Notes: generated by a model from the letters alone, not told the origin. DNA of 64,000 nucleotides from Chitinivibrionales bacterium (GCA_014728295.1 WJLW01000005.1:1-64000); one strand, 5' to 3'. Shown: positions 41,572 to 50,681, numbered from the stretch's first letter. Translations and numbers: made by a program.

Positions 41572-42200
41572 GCACCCAGATTGATGATAGCAAATATCGG
41601 CAGCTTGTATAAATCGAGCAATGGATAAAACACCAGCGACCAGGTACGAATTCCCAAATAAAACTCTGCAAAAAGCAGCACCAGAAAAACCTGAGGTGCA
41701 TATCTCATGATTTTCAAATAAGCCGGCACTTGCTCGGGTTTCAGCAGGCCCATCAAAATTTTTGATCCGTCAAGAGGCGGGATAGGCATCAAATTGAAAA
41801 GTGATATACCGATATTTATCCAGATACCGATGGTAAGCATTTCAAAGACATACCCGGCGCCGCTCTGCAGGGCTATAAACCGATGTGCGTATCCGAGAAT
41901 GACCGCCAGAATCACATTGCTCATCGGACCCGCCAGGCTGACCAGCAGTATGTCCCTTCTCGGTTCACGGAAGTTGCGGCTGTTGACCGGCACCGGCTTT
42001 GCCCAGCCGATGGGCGCAAACAGCAGCATTATAGTACCCATTGGATCCAGGTGTGCCAGCGGATTCAGCGTGAGTCTGCCTTCCAGCTCTGCCGTATCGT
42101 CGCCGAGTTTGCGGGCCATCCACCCATGCGCGAATTCATGAAACGTCAGCGCCAGCAAAATGCCGGGAACGCGAATCAACATGGCTTCAAAATCAAACAT
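41568..42200 (-). CDS. Site-2 protease (M50) family membrane protein
   Basis: 210 residues, about five or six membrane helices. The zinc-binding motif is in LLALTFHEFAHGWMARKLGD (HExxH) and the third ligand region in FNLMPIPPLDGSKILMGLL (NxxPxxPLDG). This is the small stand-alone M50B/S2P-like type without PDZ domains, which cleaves substrates inside the membrane. GAAGGGAAG precedes the ATG. It lies 11 bases after the deacetylase gene on the same strand, so they are probably co-transcribed. Substrate unknown. Confidence 0.93.
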   Translation of the reverse strand: MFDFEAMLIRVPGILLALTFHEFAHGWMARKLGDDTAELEGRLTLNPLAHLDPMGTIMLLFAPIGWAKPVPVNSRNFREPRRDILLVSLAGPMSNVILAVILGYAHRFIALQSGAGYVFEMLTIGIWINIGISLFNLMPIPPLDGSKILMGLLKPEQVPAYLKIMRYAPQVFLVLLFAEFYLGIRTWSLVFYPLLDLYKLPIFAIINLGA

Positions 42201-42211
42201 ACGCTTCCCTT

Positions 42212-43492
42212 CTATCCTGCATTGTGTATGCTCATCTGGTACACTTTGCGATAGTCAATGTTTTGTTCCCGCAACATCTTCAGCACGGAGACAAATGTAT
42301 ATCCTTGTCCCCGCAAATCATCGATAAGCCGCCCAAGTATCGTATGCACCTGCCGGGAGGGATCGGAACGTACGGTTCCCAGATGCATCAGGACGATGCC
42401 GCCGTTGATCCCGTATGGTTTTTGCCCGGCCAGTCCGGTGATTTTCTCGTAAACCTCCGCCGGAGTGTGGTAGCCGGGGGTTTCATCATCGGGTACCCAG
42501 TCATTGCTGTCCAGGTTTTCGCGCCAGGTATTTCCCTGCCGCCAGCCTACATGCAGGTAGCCGCACTCAAGCGCCCAGCGATAAATAACGTTATTTCTCT
42601 CGCCATACGGTGCACGCCAGATTGGCGCCAGATTCTTGCCATAGCGCGTCTTGAAGGCATCATTCGCCTCAAGCAATTCCCGGCAAATTACCTCTTTGGT
42701 AATGTCGGGCAACGTCGTATGTGTATGATCCGACGCCCAGCTTGTCAGGTGGGGATGGCTCATGGTATGGTTTCCAATCACGTGCCCGTCGCGCAAAATA
42801 CGCTCAACGATGGATGGATATTTGCGTATGAATCGACCGGTGAGAAACATGGTAGCCGGTATCCGGCGCGATTTGAGCGTGTCGAGAATGGGCAGCGCCG
42901 CGTTGGTATGGGAGCCGCCGTCAAAGGTTAAGGCAACCAGCTTTTTTTCAACCGGTCCATTGTCAAAGGTGAGTGGAAATCCCCGGTAGCTGGTGACGTT
43001 TTTTGGCGTGTAGGGAGCCGGCAGCCGAAACGGGCGCTTTGTTTTCGGCGCAACAGACAGCGTGTCGACTGCATGGGTTGCCGCAGCACGTGAATGTTCC
43101 AGTGAATCTATGTGTGCGTTGCTTTCCTTCAAATATTCCAGCAAATCAATCCTGCGCCGGCGCAATAATGCATTCTCTTGCCTGAGAAGCCGGTTCTGCC
43201 GCAACACCAGCAGCCCGAATACGAGTCCGCACAATGCCAGCGTTATTCCCGACAAAATGACGAGCTTGTCCGGCCGCGATCGGCTCTGCCGCGTTTTGTC
43301 CGGCGGTGTATCGGATGTGAAGATGAGCGGAGCGGCTTTGTGAGGGATATGTTCTTTGCAATAAAATAGATTGTTCCTTTTTTCAGCACATGAAGAACAT
43401 ATCCAGACGTCACATTTTGCGCACTTCAACCTGGTTGGTTTGCGGGGATGGTTTTTGCAGTGATGTGTCTTTTTTTTGCCTGACCTGCTCAT
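42212..43492 (-). CDS. Polysaccharide deacetylase with N-terminal zinc finger and membrane anchor
   Basis: 426 residues. Residues about 10-50 hold a Cys/His zinc-finger of B-box type (CKNHPRKPTRLKCAKCDVWI, CSSCAEKRNNLFYCKEH). A membrane helix follows (LVILSGITLALCGLVFGLLV, about 75-95), then a charged coiled coil. The NodB deacetylase domain begins near residue 185: ALTFDGGSHTNAALPILDTL, VIGNHTMSHPHLTSW (HxxxH) and WRAPYGERNNVIYRWA. In motif 1 the usual second Asp (TFDD) is Gly. So the finger is cytosolic while the enzyme, which would deacetylate peptidoglycan or another GlcNAc polymer, is outside. A zinc finger on such an enzyme is unusual. Followed by the S2P gene. Confidence 0.9.
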   Translation of the reverse strand: MSRSGKKKTHHCKNHPRKPTRLKCAKCDVWICSSCAEKRNNLFYCKEHIPHKAAPLIFTSDTPPDKTRQSRSRPDKLVILSGITLALCGLVFGLLVLRQNRLLRQENALLRRRRIDLLEYLKESNAHIDSLEHSRAAATHAVDTLSVAPKTKRPFRLPAPYTPKNVTSYRGFPLTFDNGPVEKKLVALTFDGGSHTNAALPILDTLKSRRIPATMFLTGRFIRKYPSIVERILRDGHVIGNHTMSHPHLTSWASDHTHTTLPDITKEVICRELLEANDAFKTRYGKNLAPIWRAPYGERNNVIYRWALECGYLHVGWRQGNTWRENLDSNDWVPDDETPGYHTPAEVYEKITGLAGQKPYGINGGIVLMHLGTVRSDPSRQVHTILGRLIDDLRGQGYTFVSVLKMLREQNIDYRKVYQMSIHNAG

Positions 43493-43668
43493 GGCCTGTA
43501 AAATAATCTCCCGGCAAAATTTTGCAGAACGCCTGTAATCTTTTAGTTTATATTATACTTCCGTTGTGACAACATTGCAGGTCGCTTATGCGTATTAATT
43601 TCTAGAATGTGTAGTACGTGTTGAAAAATAGTGAGTTACGATTTCAAAAATAACGTGCAGGTGAACAA

Positions 43669-43890
43669 ATGATGAGTCAGGAAGAAATACTGATTAAGAA
43701 CGCACTTCGCAAATATAAGGAAATTTATCCGTGCGGCTATAAAAAAAGTCTGAATGAATGCATTACCCGCAACAAGCAGAAAATTTTTCTGTGGTTCAAT
43801 ACCAGAGACGGCAGCACGCATGTTGAGGAAGCGCCGTTGGAAGGACGCAAAAGCGATATGGCGCGCACGGCATCTGTAGAAAAGGTTTAA
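43669..43890 (+). CDS. Small protein of unknown function
   Basis: 73 residues beginning MMSQEEILIKNALRKYKEIY. It has a helical N-terminus, two cysteines (YPCGYKKSLNECITR) and a basic middle. The sequence FLWFNTRDGSTHVEE looks like a short beta pair. GCAGGTGA lies upstream of the double ATG. It is only 3 bases before the Cys-rich membrane peptide, so they form an operon. No family recognised. Confidence 0.65.
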   Translation: MMSQEEILIKNALRKYKEIYPCGYKKSLNECITRNKQKIFLWFNTRDGSTHVEEAPLEGRKSDMARTASVEKV

Positions 43891-43893
43891 GCC

Positions 43894-44094
43894 ATGATTG
43901 AAACACTTTTTGCTGCAGCCGTAAGCGTTATTATTGTTCTGGCTCTGCTGCTGTTTTCCCGCAAGAGCATTGGTAAACGTCGAACATGCGGTGGTGGTGG
44001 GGAATGCACGTGCAGCGGTGCTGCAGATGCCTGTACGCATAAAAGCCACTCGCACGATAATACGGCGCAGAGCCCGGATGCGAAATCGACGTGA
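43894..44094 (+). CDS. Small Cys-rich membrane protein (NqrM- or FeoB-associated-like)
   Basis: 66 residues: one N-terminal membrane helix (LFAAAVSVIIVLALLLFSRK), a short basic turn, then TCGGGGECTCSGAADACTHK with five cysteines and two His residues, and a hydrophilic tail. The layout, helix-RK-CGG-CxC, resembles NqrM (needed for Na+-NQR iron-site assembly) and the FeoB-associated Cys-rich proteins. A metal-handling role is inferred. No nqr or feo genes are in the window. Confidence 0.65.
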   Translation: MIETLFAAAVSVIIVLALLLFSRKSIGKRRTCGGGGECTCSGAADACTHKSHSHDNTAQSPDAKST

Positions 44095-44142
44095 TGTGCA
44101 CAATCCCCGGCGCATGCCCAACCCCAGCGAATACTCTTCCGC

Positions 44143-45342
44143 TTAAATCTGAAATTCTCCGCCGGCGTAGAGCTGTTTCGTGCTGCCGTCTTTAAGCAGG
44201 GCGGTGACTTCCCGGTCACTGGTGGCAATAATGTCTGTATGCTCGACCGAATCGTTGAAACCAAGGCGCGCATACTCCTCTACCGACATTTTTGAAGGCT
44301 CGGCGCTGCACGCGTCATGATATGATTTACCGATAGCCAGGTGCGTGTTGCCGTATTTCCCGCCGAAATTTTCGTCGTACAGCGTATTGGCCATGAATTT
44401 ATTGATTTTGGAGAAGCGCCGGTCGGTCAGTGAATACTCCCCGGTTTTATCGGCATTTTTCTGCTTGATCATTTCCAGCAGGAGTTTCTCATTTTTGCGG
44501 GCCTTTGCTTTGACAATCTTGCCGTTGCGAAACTCGAGCGTGATGTCCCTGATGATATTGCCGTAGACATAAAGCGGCAAATCGAAAAATACCGTTCCCT
44601 GCGTGCCGCGCCAGTCGGGTGAGGTGAAGATCTCGAAGCTGGGTATGTTGCGACCGCTGCCGCCGAGCCATTTGCGCTTTTCCCCCACCGTGATCCACAA
44701 GTCGGTGTGCGGCGCCTTCAGGTGTAGCTTGTTAATCGGCATGGCGTTGATTGTTTTGAGGATACGCTTCATATGCGCCATGACGCTTTTCCATTTAGCG
44801 ATGGGGTCGGTTTCGTTCAAAAAACAGGCTTGCACAATCTGCTGCCAGTACTCTTTCTGCGTCAATCCCGCTTCTTTGGCCTGCCCCTCGGTACCGCTGA
44901 GGCAGAGTGTCCAGGTGAAAATACCGGCATCTTCTTTTTTGTCAAGCCAGTCGCGGAACGGTTTCATCGATTTCTTGTGCGTCATGATTTTGCGGGGATC
45001 GGCTTTTTTGAGATACATCGGATCTTCATCAGCCAGAATCCGAACCCAGTGGTCGATCTCATCGGCCAGGCCCCGGTAATATTTATCGGGAAAATAAGAG
45101 AGTTGTTTTCTGGATGCGTGCTGCAAATGAAGCAGCTTGAAATCGTCATCGATTATGTTTAAAAGTGGATTGCCGCCGCTCTCCAGTATTGCGCGGTAGA
45201 TGACTTTGGTAAGTGGCAGGCCGGGGGTCTGGGTAACCAGGTAGACCGTATCATTCTTTTTGATGCCCTTACCTGAATTAAGCGCAAAATTGATGAGAAC
45301 GTTGGCGTATTTTTCCAATAGCCGGGCAGAAGGTGAGTACAT
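44143..45342 (-). CDS. Aminopeptidase, M29 (thermophilic metalloprotease) family
   Basis: 399 residues, the normal AmpS/AmpT length. Family marks: start YSPSARLLEKYANVLINFAL with GKGIKKNDTVYLVTQ, middle FEIFTSPDWRGTQGTVFFDL, and the metal site in GGKYGNTHLAIGKSYHDA and EHTDIIATSDREV. It removes N-terminal residues from peptides using a two-metal centre; cytosolic. GGAGGAAGT-like sequence is on the opposite strand, and TCCTGGAGG-type signals are not clear for its own ATG. It follows the GroES-like gene after 27 bases on the same strand. Confidence 0.93.
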   Translation of the reverse strand: MYSPSARLLEKYANVLINFALNSGKGIKKNDTVYLVTQTPGLPLTKVIYRAILESGGNPLLNIIDDDFKLLHLQHASRKQLSYFPDKYYRGLADEIDHWVRILADEDPMYLKKADPRKIMTHKKSMKPFRDWLDKKEDAGIFTWTLCLSGTEGQAKEAGLTQKEYWQQIVQACFLNETDPIAKWKSVMAHMKRILKTINAMPINKLHLKAPHTDLWITVGEKRKWLGGSGRNIPSFEIFTSPDWRGTQGTVFFDLPLYVYGNIIRDITLEFRNGKIVKAKARKNEKLLLEMIKQKNADKTGEYSLTDRRFSKINKFMANTLYDENFGGKYGNTHLAIGKSYHDACSAEPSKMSVEEYARLGFNDSVEHTDIIATSDREVTALLKDGSTKQLYAGGEFQI

Positions 45343-45369
45343 GGTATGATCCTGGAGGAAGTGATTACC

Positions 45370-45738
45370 TTAATTGACTGTCTTCAAGATGGTGTCACGC
45401 ACAACTGCCAGAATGCCGTGCTGGGGCACGATGAGCAGCTTCTTACTCTGATACTCTATTTCGACGGCTTCCTTGCGCATAAAAAGTGCATGATCGCCAA
45501 CCTGCACCTGAAGCGGAACATACTTCGGCTCATTCTTTTTGTCAACCCACGGCTCGGATGATTCTGCATGCGGAATGATATAGCCCGGACCAATCTTTAC
45601 AATGAGTCCGCTCTGAATCTTTTCTTTTTCGGCAACCCCCTGCGGAAGGTACAGCCCACCCGCCGTTTGAGCCTTTCCTTCCTCGGCTTCAATCAGTACC
45701 CGGTCGCCGATGATGACCAATTCCTGTTCCTGCTTCAT
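45370..45738 (-). CDS. GroES/Cpn10-like co-chaperonin
   Basis: 122 residues with the Cpn10 fold: VIIGDRVLIEAEEGKAQTAG, GLYLPQGVAEKEKIQSGLIV, KIGPGY, then VGDHALFMRKEAVEIEYQSK and a final hydrophobic strand. It is 25-30 residues longer than standard GroES because of an inserted stretch between the mobile-loop part and the second half (IPHAESSEPWVDKKNEPKYV). No groEL adjoins it, so this is an orphan paralogue. Whether it caps a chaperonin is open. It precedes an aminopeptidase gene, perhaps as one unit. Confidence 0.85.
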   Translation of the reverse strand: MKQEQELVIIGDRVLIEAEEGKAQTAGGLYLPQGVAEKEKIQSGLIVKIGPGYIIPHAESSEPWVDKKNEPKYVPLQVQVGDHALFMRKEAVEIEYQSKKLLIVPQHGILAVVRDTILKTVN

Positions 45739-45908
45739 GACTATCCCTAGAATGGGTTTACCTTTGATGATCGATTAATTGGCACTCGTAAATCTAATAT
45801 ACAACGTGTGCGAAAATCCGGTTCACTAATACGAAGCCGCTTGCCTGTCCGGTAACGAAGCGCAAAAGCTGCCGATCTATGCATAAAACGAGAGGCCGTG
45901 TGTATAGC

Positions 45909-47459
45909 TCAGGCAACCCGGGAGCGCTCGTCAAGTATCTGCCGGGCGGATTTGAAAGTGCATTCTTGTGCACCGATTGGAATGTGTTGCGAAATGAGAT
46001 TAGATGAAATCCTGCCGGATTCATATATTGTCGGCAAGCCTGAGCCGGGGTGCGTGCCGCCGCCGACAAGATAGCAATTGTCTACTTCCTCGAATTTATT
46101 GTGAGGGCGGAAGTAGAGCATCTGGTCCAGTGAGTGACCCAGATTGAAGGTTGCACCCAGAAAAATTCCGTGCTTATTCGACCAGTCATCAGGCGTAATA
46201 ATGTGTTCGGCTTTGATGTGATTGCGGATATCCTTCATTGAGGTTGTGCGTTCGATTATTGACAGCACTTTGTCGCGTTGACGGTTGACCGTTGATTCGT
46301 CCCAGACTATACCGCTCGAAATATTTGGCGCCGGCGCCAGGATGTACAGAGCGGAGTGGCCTGCGGGCGCAATGGTCTGGTCGGTAATAGCGGCATTGCG
46401 CACATAAACCGACAAGTCTTCCGAAAGCATGTTGCCTCGAACCACCTCCTTGATATTCTTCTTGTAGTCCCCGGCAAAAATTATGTTGTGATGCGGTTCG
46501 TTGTAAAGTTTGTCCAGACCGAGATACATCATAAATGTCGAGCAGGAAAATTTTTTCTTTTCGAGTTTGCGGGGTGTCCATTTCCTGATAACGCCGGGCT
46601 CGAAAAGATGCTTCATGGCAAAGCCGAAATCCGCATTGATCACCACGGCATCGGCCTCGAGTACGCCCCCGGACTGGAGCCTGACGCCGGTCGCGGCGCC
46701 CTTTTTGACGAGTATCTTGTCAACCGGAGTTGAGAGATGGATCTCGCCTCCTTCTTCACGCACAACCTGCGCCATTGCGTCGGATATTCTGCTCAGGCCG
46801 CCGATGACGTGATCGATGCCGTATGCATGCTCGATGTAGGGTATGATGGTGAACGCACCGGGGCATTCCCAGGGAGACATCCCCAGATACTTTGCCTGAA
46901 AAGTAAAGGATGTTTTGAGCGTGTCGTCTTTGAAATAATCGCCCAGCACGTCGTAAATCGATTTGCCCAGAGATAAATACGGCAGTGCACGCACGACATC
47001 CGAGGCAAGCATCGAACGCAGAGTGCCATACGGCTTCTGCAGGCACGGATACATCTTTTCATAGCGCACCTTCTCCTTTTGCATGAACCGGTCGAGCCCG
47101 TTCGCATCACCGGGGAAATGCTTTTGTATCTGTTCCTTCATCTTTTCGTGGTTGACGGAGGGGTATATCTCTTTGTCCTTGAACGTGAGCTTATACATCG
47201 GATCAAGCGGAACCAACTTGACGTAGTCATCCAGATTGCGGTCGCTTTCGGCAAACACTTCGCGCAGGATGAACGTCATCATCAGAAATGTCGGTCCGGT
47301 GTCGAAGGTGTAGGGACCAATATGAATGGGTGCACTGCGACCGCCCACGCGATCGGCGCGCTCCAGCATCGTGACTTTGTATCCCCGGTGCGCCAGTATC
47401 ATTGCACTGGTCAACCCGCCCGGTCCGGCTCCAACTACTATGACGTGTTTGCGTTGCAT
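45909..47459 (-). CDS. crtN: Carotenoid desaturase, CrtN/CrtI type
   Basis: 516 residues, FAD-dependent. The dinucleotide motif is VIVVGAGPGGLTSAMILAHR, followed by VTMLERADRVGGRSAPIHIG. C-terminal FAD motif: NCYLVGGGTHPGSGLPTIYE. The middle part FSCSTFMMYLGLDKLYNEPH and the order of motifs follow staphylococcal CrtN as I recall it, so the reaction is likely stepwise desaturation of diapophytoene or phytoene. Carbon number cannot be decided from sequence. Last gene of the crt operon, 34 bases after crtO; GGAGGACACCC precedes the ATG. Confidence 0.85.
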   Translation of the reverse strand: MQRKHVIVVGAGPGGLTSAMILAHRGYKVTMLERADRVGGRSAPIHIGPYTFDTGPTFLMMTFILREVFAESDRNLDDYVKLVPLDPMYKLTFKDKEIYPSVNHEKMKEQIQKHFPGDANGLDRFMQKEKVRYEKMYPCLQKPYGTLRSMLASDVVRALPYLSLGKSIYDVLGDYFKDDTLKTSFTFQAKYLGMSPWECPGAFTIIPYIEHAYGIDHVIGGLSRISDAMAQVVREEGGEIHLSTPVDKILVKKGAATGVRLQSGGVLEADAVVINADFGFAMKHLFEPGVIRKWTPRKLEKKKFSCSTFMMYLGLDKLYNEPHHNIIFAGDYKKNIKEVVRGNMLSEDLSVYVRNAAITDQTIAPAGHSALYILAPAPNISSGIVWDESTVNRQRDKVLSIIERTTSMKDIRNHIKAEHIITPDDWSNKHGIFLGATFNLGHSLDQMLYFRPHNKFEEVDNCYLVGGGTHPGSGLPTIYESGRISSNLISQHIPIGAQECTFKSARQILDERSRVA

Positions 47460-47493
47460 GGGTGTCCTCCAGTTTCGTTACATTCGATCGTTT

Positions 47494-48042
47494 CTATATA
47501 GACGACACCGGAATCGGTAGATGATCCTGCGGTGTTGATTGATTGCGTGATTTTCTGCTTAATTTATGCACAAGTATGCGTTGGAGCACGGGACGATTAT
47601 AGCGCTGCACAATAATGCACGGAGCATTGGCTGCAACGGCATACGCAACATTGATCCACCCGGCCCAGGCTGGATTCCACAGGAAAAACACTGGCGCAAC
47701 CCAAAGCACAAGCCAATGCGCCAGCTCACCTTTGCAGGTCTCACGGATGAATTGCCTGAGGTACTCAAGCTGCGTCGCTTGAAGCTTTTTTTTGGCAAAC
47801 CCCCCAAAAAACCAGGCCGCACCGTCCGGCAACAGGCCCTTCCAACTCGAGACCCTGAAGAGCGTGTCGTATATTCGTCCCTCATGCTCGATGAAGCTGC
47901 TGCGAAAGAGCAGCCATTCGGGTTTGACAAAACGAAACGGTATCTTAGCGGCCACATAGGCAATCCCCAGGTGAATCACCAGCCAGGCCAGGGTGTTGAT
48001 TATAACGAGTGCCGGTGTGCTTACGTGCCAGATCTGCATCAT
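47494..48042 (-). CDS. crtO: Carotenoid glycoside acyltransferase, CrtO type
   Basis: 182 residues starting at an ATG that overlaps the crtQ stop (ATGA), so the ORF track's 302-residue version is trimmed. It is a membrane protein with helices at both ends (LVIINTLAWLVIHLGIAYVA; LAHWLVLWVAPVFFLW). The core YDTLFRVSSWKGLLPDGAAW, GGFAKKKL matches the glycosyl-4,4'-diaponeurosporenoate acyltransferase family of staphyloxanthin synthesis (about 165 residues in S. aureus). That enzyme esterifies the sugar of the glycosylated carotenoic acid with a fatty acid. The assignment is supported by its neighbours crtQ, crtP and crtN. Confidence 0.82.
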   Translation of the reverse strand: MMQIWHVSTPALVIINTLAWLVIHLGIAYVAAKIPFRFVKPEWLLFRSSFIEHEGRIYDTLFRVSSWKGLLPDGAAWFFGGFAKKKLQATQLEYLRQFIRETCKGELAHWLVLWVAPVFFLWNPAWAGWINVAYAVAANAPCIIVQRYNRPVLQRILVHKLSRKSRNQSTPQDHLPIPVSSI

Positions 48043-49160
48043 GCCCCCGCTTTGTTGCCCTGGTCTGAGAGTGCGATTTCTCTGCCTTTCCACATGGCAT
48101 GCCGCCTGCCCTTTTTCATGATCAGCGATCTGAAGAACACGATCATGAAGAAGACGACATGGATTGGATACGTTAGCGCACCTATCACCGGAAATGATCC
48201 GATTCCGGCCAGAACCGATCTGATCTGCAGCACATACAATACATAACATGCCGCTGCTGCGGCCGCTGGGAGTATGCTTGCGGCAAAGGGAGACACAATC
48301 AGGTTCCATGCGCTGAGCAATACTCCCGTGAGCCACACATTGATAAGCGCAAACGTGCGTCCGTCTGTGGCTTGCGCACCGGCGGCGAATCCTTTTGTCC
48401 ATCCAGCAACCAGCTCGTGCACCCCATTCGGATACATACGGTAATTGACGGTTCCCCGTCCCGGGAACAGCTTCAGCTTTTTGCCGGTTTGGCGGTAGCG
48501 CTTGCCGAGAAATACGTTTTCGAGCACCTGTTGTCTGACGGATGCGTGTCCGCCGATGCTGTTATATTCTTTACGGTCAATCAGCAGCAACGGCCCGAAT
48601 CCGCCCGGCGATGCGGGGTCTGGTGAAAATGCGCCCACCCCGGCCGCGGTGACGATATTGAACAGTGATGAAAGTGATTCGTAAGGCTGCTTCACCACGT
48701 GATAGGGAAGTATCGAAAGCGCGCAGTCATGAATCCGGTATGCTTCGAGTGTGCGCTCGAGTGCGTGCTTGTCAAACCAGACATCGGCATCGACAAACAT
48801 GAGCGTATCGTACCGGGCGCTCTGTGCTCCCCGCATGCAGGCCCATGTTTTGCCGGTCCAGCCCTCGGGTTTGTCGTTGAGTGATAGTACCCGGGCTTTC
48901 ATGGATGCGGCGATTTGTGCGGTAGCATCACTCGAACCGTCGTCAACGACAATAATTTCTCCGGGTAAATGAGACTGAATGTTCAGCGATGTGAGCAGCT
49001 TGCCGATGTTGTTGCCTTCATTGCGCGCCGGGATGATAATTGATACCGGCAGCTTCGATGAAGCCGATTTTGCTTCGGGCAACAGCTCCATCCTGCGAAA
49101 GAGCACGACCCCCGTCAGCAGGGCAATCCACGAGATAATGGCGGGAATGAGCAGTAACAT
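48039..49160 (-). CDS. crtQ: Carotenoic-acid glycosyltransferase, CrtQ type
   Basis: 373 residues, GT2 fold with membrane helices at the N-terminus (LLLIPAIISWIALLTGVVLF) and three at the C-terminus. Motifs: VSIIIPARNEGNNIGKLL, IVVDDGSSDATAQ, NDKPEGWTGKTWACMRGA and the DxD motif in MFVDADVWFDKHAL. The PEGWTGKTWA segment and the C-terminal WKGREI are typical of CrtQ-like enzymes that add a sugar to diaponeurosporenoic acid. GT2 of this type is also found with hopanoid and other lipids, but the flanking crt genes decide the call. It follows crtP by 9 bases and overlaps crtO by 4. Confidence 0.83.
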   Translation of the reverse strand: MLLLIPAIISWIALLTGVVLFRRMELLPEAKSASSKLPVSIIIPARNEGNNIGKLLTSLNIQSHLPGEIIVVDDGSSDATAQIAASMKARVLSLNDKPEGWTGKTWACMRGAQSARYDTLMFVDADVWFDKHALERTLEAYRIHDCALSILPYHVVKQPYESLSSLFNIVTAAGVGAFSPDPASPGGFGPLLLIDRKEYNSIGGHASVRQQVLENVFLGKRYRQTGKKLKLFPGRGTVNYRMYPNGVHELVAGWTKGFAAGAQATDGRTFALINVWLTGVLLSAWNLIVSPFAASILPAAAAAACYVLYVLQIRSVLAGIGSFPVIGALTYPIHVVFFMIVFFRSLIMKKGRRHAMWKGREIALSDQGNKAGA

Positions 49161-49169
49161 AACCGACCT

Positions 49170-50681
49170 CTAAGTTTTCAACGCAAAATCATGTGCAATC
49201 ATCTTTGCGGCCTGCATACCGGACAGCACTACCATCGGCATTCCGGCGCCCGGATTGACCGAACCGCCGACAAAGTACAGGTTTTTGAACTGTCTGCTTT
49301 TCTTGGGTGCACGAAATGCGAAATTCTTTCTCTTGTCGGTCACGACGCCGTAAATCGAGCCCTTATTCGAGTGATACATGCGCTCGATATCATGTGGCGT
49401 CAGTAAATCACGGACAACGATATGCTTGCGCAAATCATTCAGCCCCATCCGTTCGAGCTTGTCAATGACCTGCTCGGCAAGCTGTTCGTAATCGCCACGG
49501 GTGTGCGGCTTGTCTTCCCGAATGTGCGGAATATGCGGCAGGATCTTCAGATTGTCGCATCCCTCAGGCGCCTGGCTCTTATCGGTACGCACCGGCGCAA
49601 CCAGATAAATCGTGGGATCGGCCGGCAATTCGTATTTGTTAAAAACAAGATCGAAATGATGCTTCTGGTTTGTCGAGTAAAAAAAATTATGGTGTGCGAG
49701 TTGTTCGTACACTTTGTCGGTTCCCAGGTGCAAGACGATGCCCGAACAGGACGGTTCGAATTTGTGAAGCGATTTCAATTGCGCATTGGTATAGCCCAAC
49801 AGCTTTTTGCAGGCCGGAATCACTTCCATATTCGATATAACGACGTCTGCTTCCACTTTTTCGTTTCCCGCAAGCACCAGCCCGGTAACGCGGTTATGTC
49901 CGTTCCTGCCGACCGACAAAACTTCCCGGTTGAGATTGACTTCTACGCCCAGCTCAACCAGCAGCCGGTGCAGGCCGCGCGCCATATTGTACATGCCGCC
50001 CTCAACATACCAGAGGCCGTAGCCGAACTGGACCCACGGCATCAGGTTCATGAACCCCGGTGCATTGCTTGCCGATGAGCCGACATATTTGATGAAAAAG
50101 TTGAAAATATCCTGCAGATGCGACTCTTTGAAGTGCTTTTCGACCGATGCCGTCATCGTTTTCATTGAATCCATGCGCAACCATAAGTCCAGCGGCGAAT
50201 GCGTGAGCATCATCTCTGTGATGGAATCAACGCTGTCGTACAGGTAATGCTTGTGAACCAGCTCGTACTGCTTTTTCGAGTAGGCAAGAAACCTTTCGAA
50301 TTCATCTCCCGCCCCGGGATAGCGGGTGTCGAGATCTTTCCTCGTTTTGCCGATGTCGGCATGCAAATCGATGATCGTGCCGTCTTCGAATATGTTTCTC
50401 CATTGTAAATCCAGCGGCAGGATGTTTACGTAAGATTCGAGCTTTTTTCCGGCCAGTGCGAAGAGCTCCCGGAAGACCTGTGGCAGCGTCAGGATCGACG
50501 GCCCCAGGTCAAAGGTGAACCCATCTTTACGCATGACATTGAGCTTGCCGCCGATTTTGTCATTTTTTTCGTACAGCGCAACCCTGTAGCCGCGTGAGGC
50601 ACAGGCTATCGCCGCGGCAATGCCGCCCAGCCCGGCGCCGATAATTGCCACGCCGGTTCCCGTGCCGGTGGCGCTACTCAT
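49170..50681 (-). CDS. crtP: Carotenoid oxygenase/desaturase, CrtP (CrtNb) type
   Basis: 503 residues from MSSATGTGTGVAIIGAGLGG (the ORF track's 39-residue extension is within the TPR gene). FAD motif VAIIGAGLGGIAAAIACASR; C-terminal motif NLYFVGGSVNPGAGMPMVVL. Diagnostic for the diaponeurosporene oxidase branch are GIVLHLGTDKVYEQLAHHNF and GSIYGVVTDKRKNFAFRAPK, which differ from the CrtN copy at 45909. CrtP oxidises the terminal methyl of the carotenoid chain to an aldehyde, the step before the acid. GGAG lies upstream, and the first 8 bases overlap the TPR gene stop. Confidence 0.84.
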   Translation of the reverse strand: MSSATGTGTGVAIIGAGLGGIAAAIACASRGYRVALYEKNDKIGGKLNVMRKDGFTFDLGPSILTLPQVFRELFALAGKKLESYVNILPLDLQWRNIFEDGTIIDLHADIGKTRKDLDTRYPGAGDEFERFLAYSKKQYELVHKHYLYDSVDSITEMMLTHSPLDLWLRMDSMKTMTASVEKHFKESHLQDIFNFFIKYVGSSASNAPGFMNLMPWVQFGYGLWYVEGGMYNMARGLHRLLVELGVEVNLNREVLSVGRNGHNRVTGLVLAGNEKVEADVVISNMEVIPACKKLLGYTNAQLKSLHKFEPSCSGIVLHLGTDKVYEQLAHHNFFYSTNQKHHFDLVFNKYELPADPTIYLVAPVRTDKSQAPEGCDNLKILPHIPHIREDKPHTRGDYEQLAEQVIDKLERMGLNDLRKHIVVRDLLTPHDIERMYHSNKGSIYGVVTDKRKNFAFRAPKKSRQFKNLYFVGGSVNPGAGMPMVVLSGMQAAKMIAHDFALKT

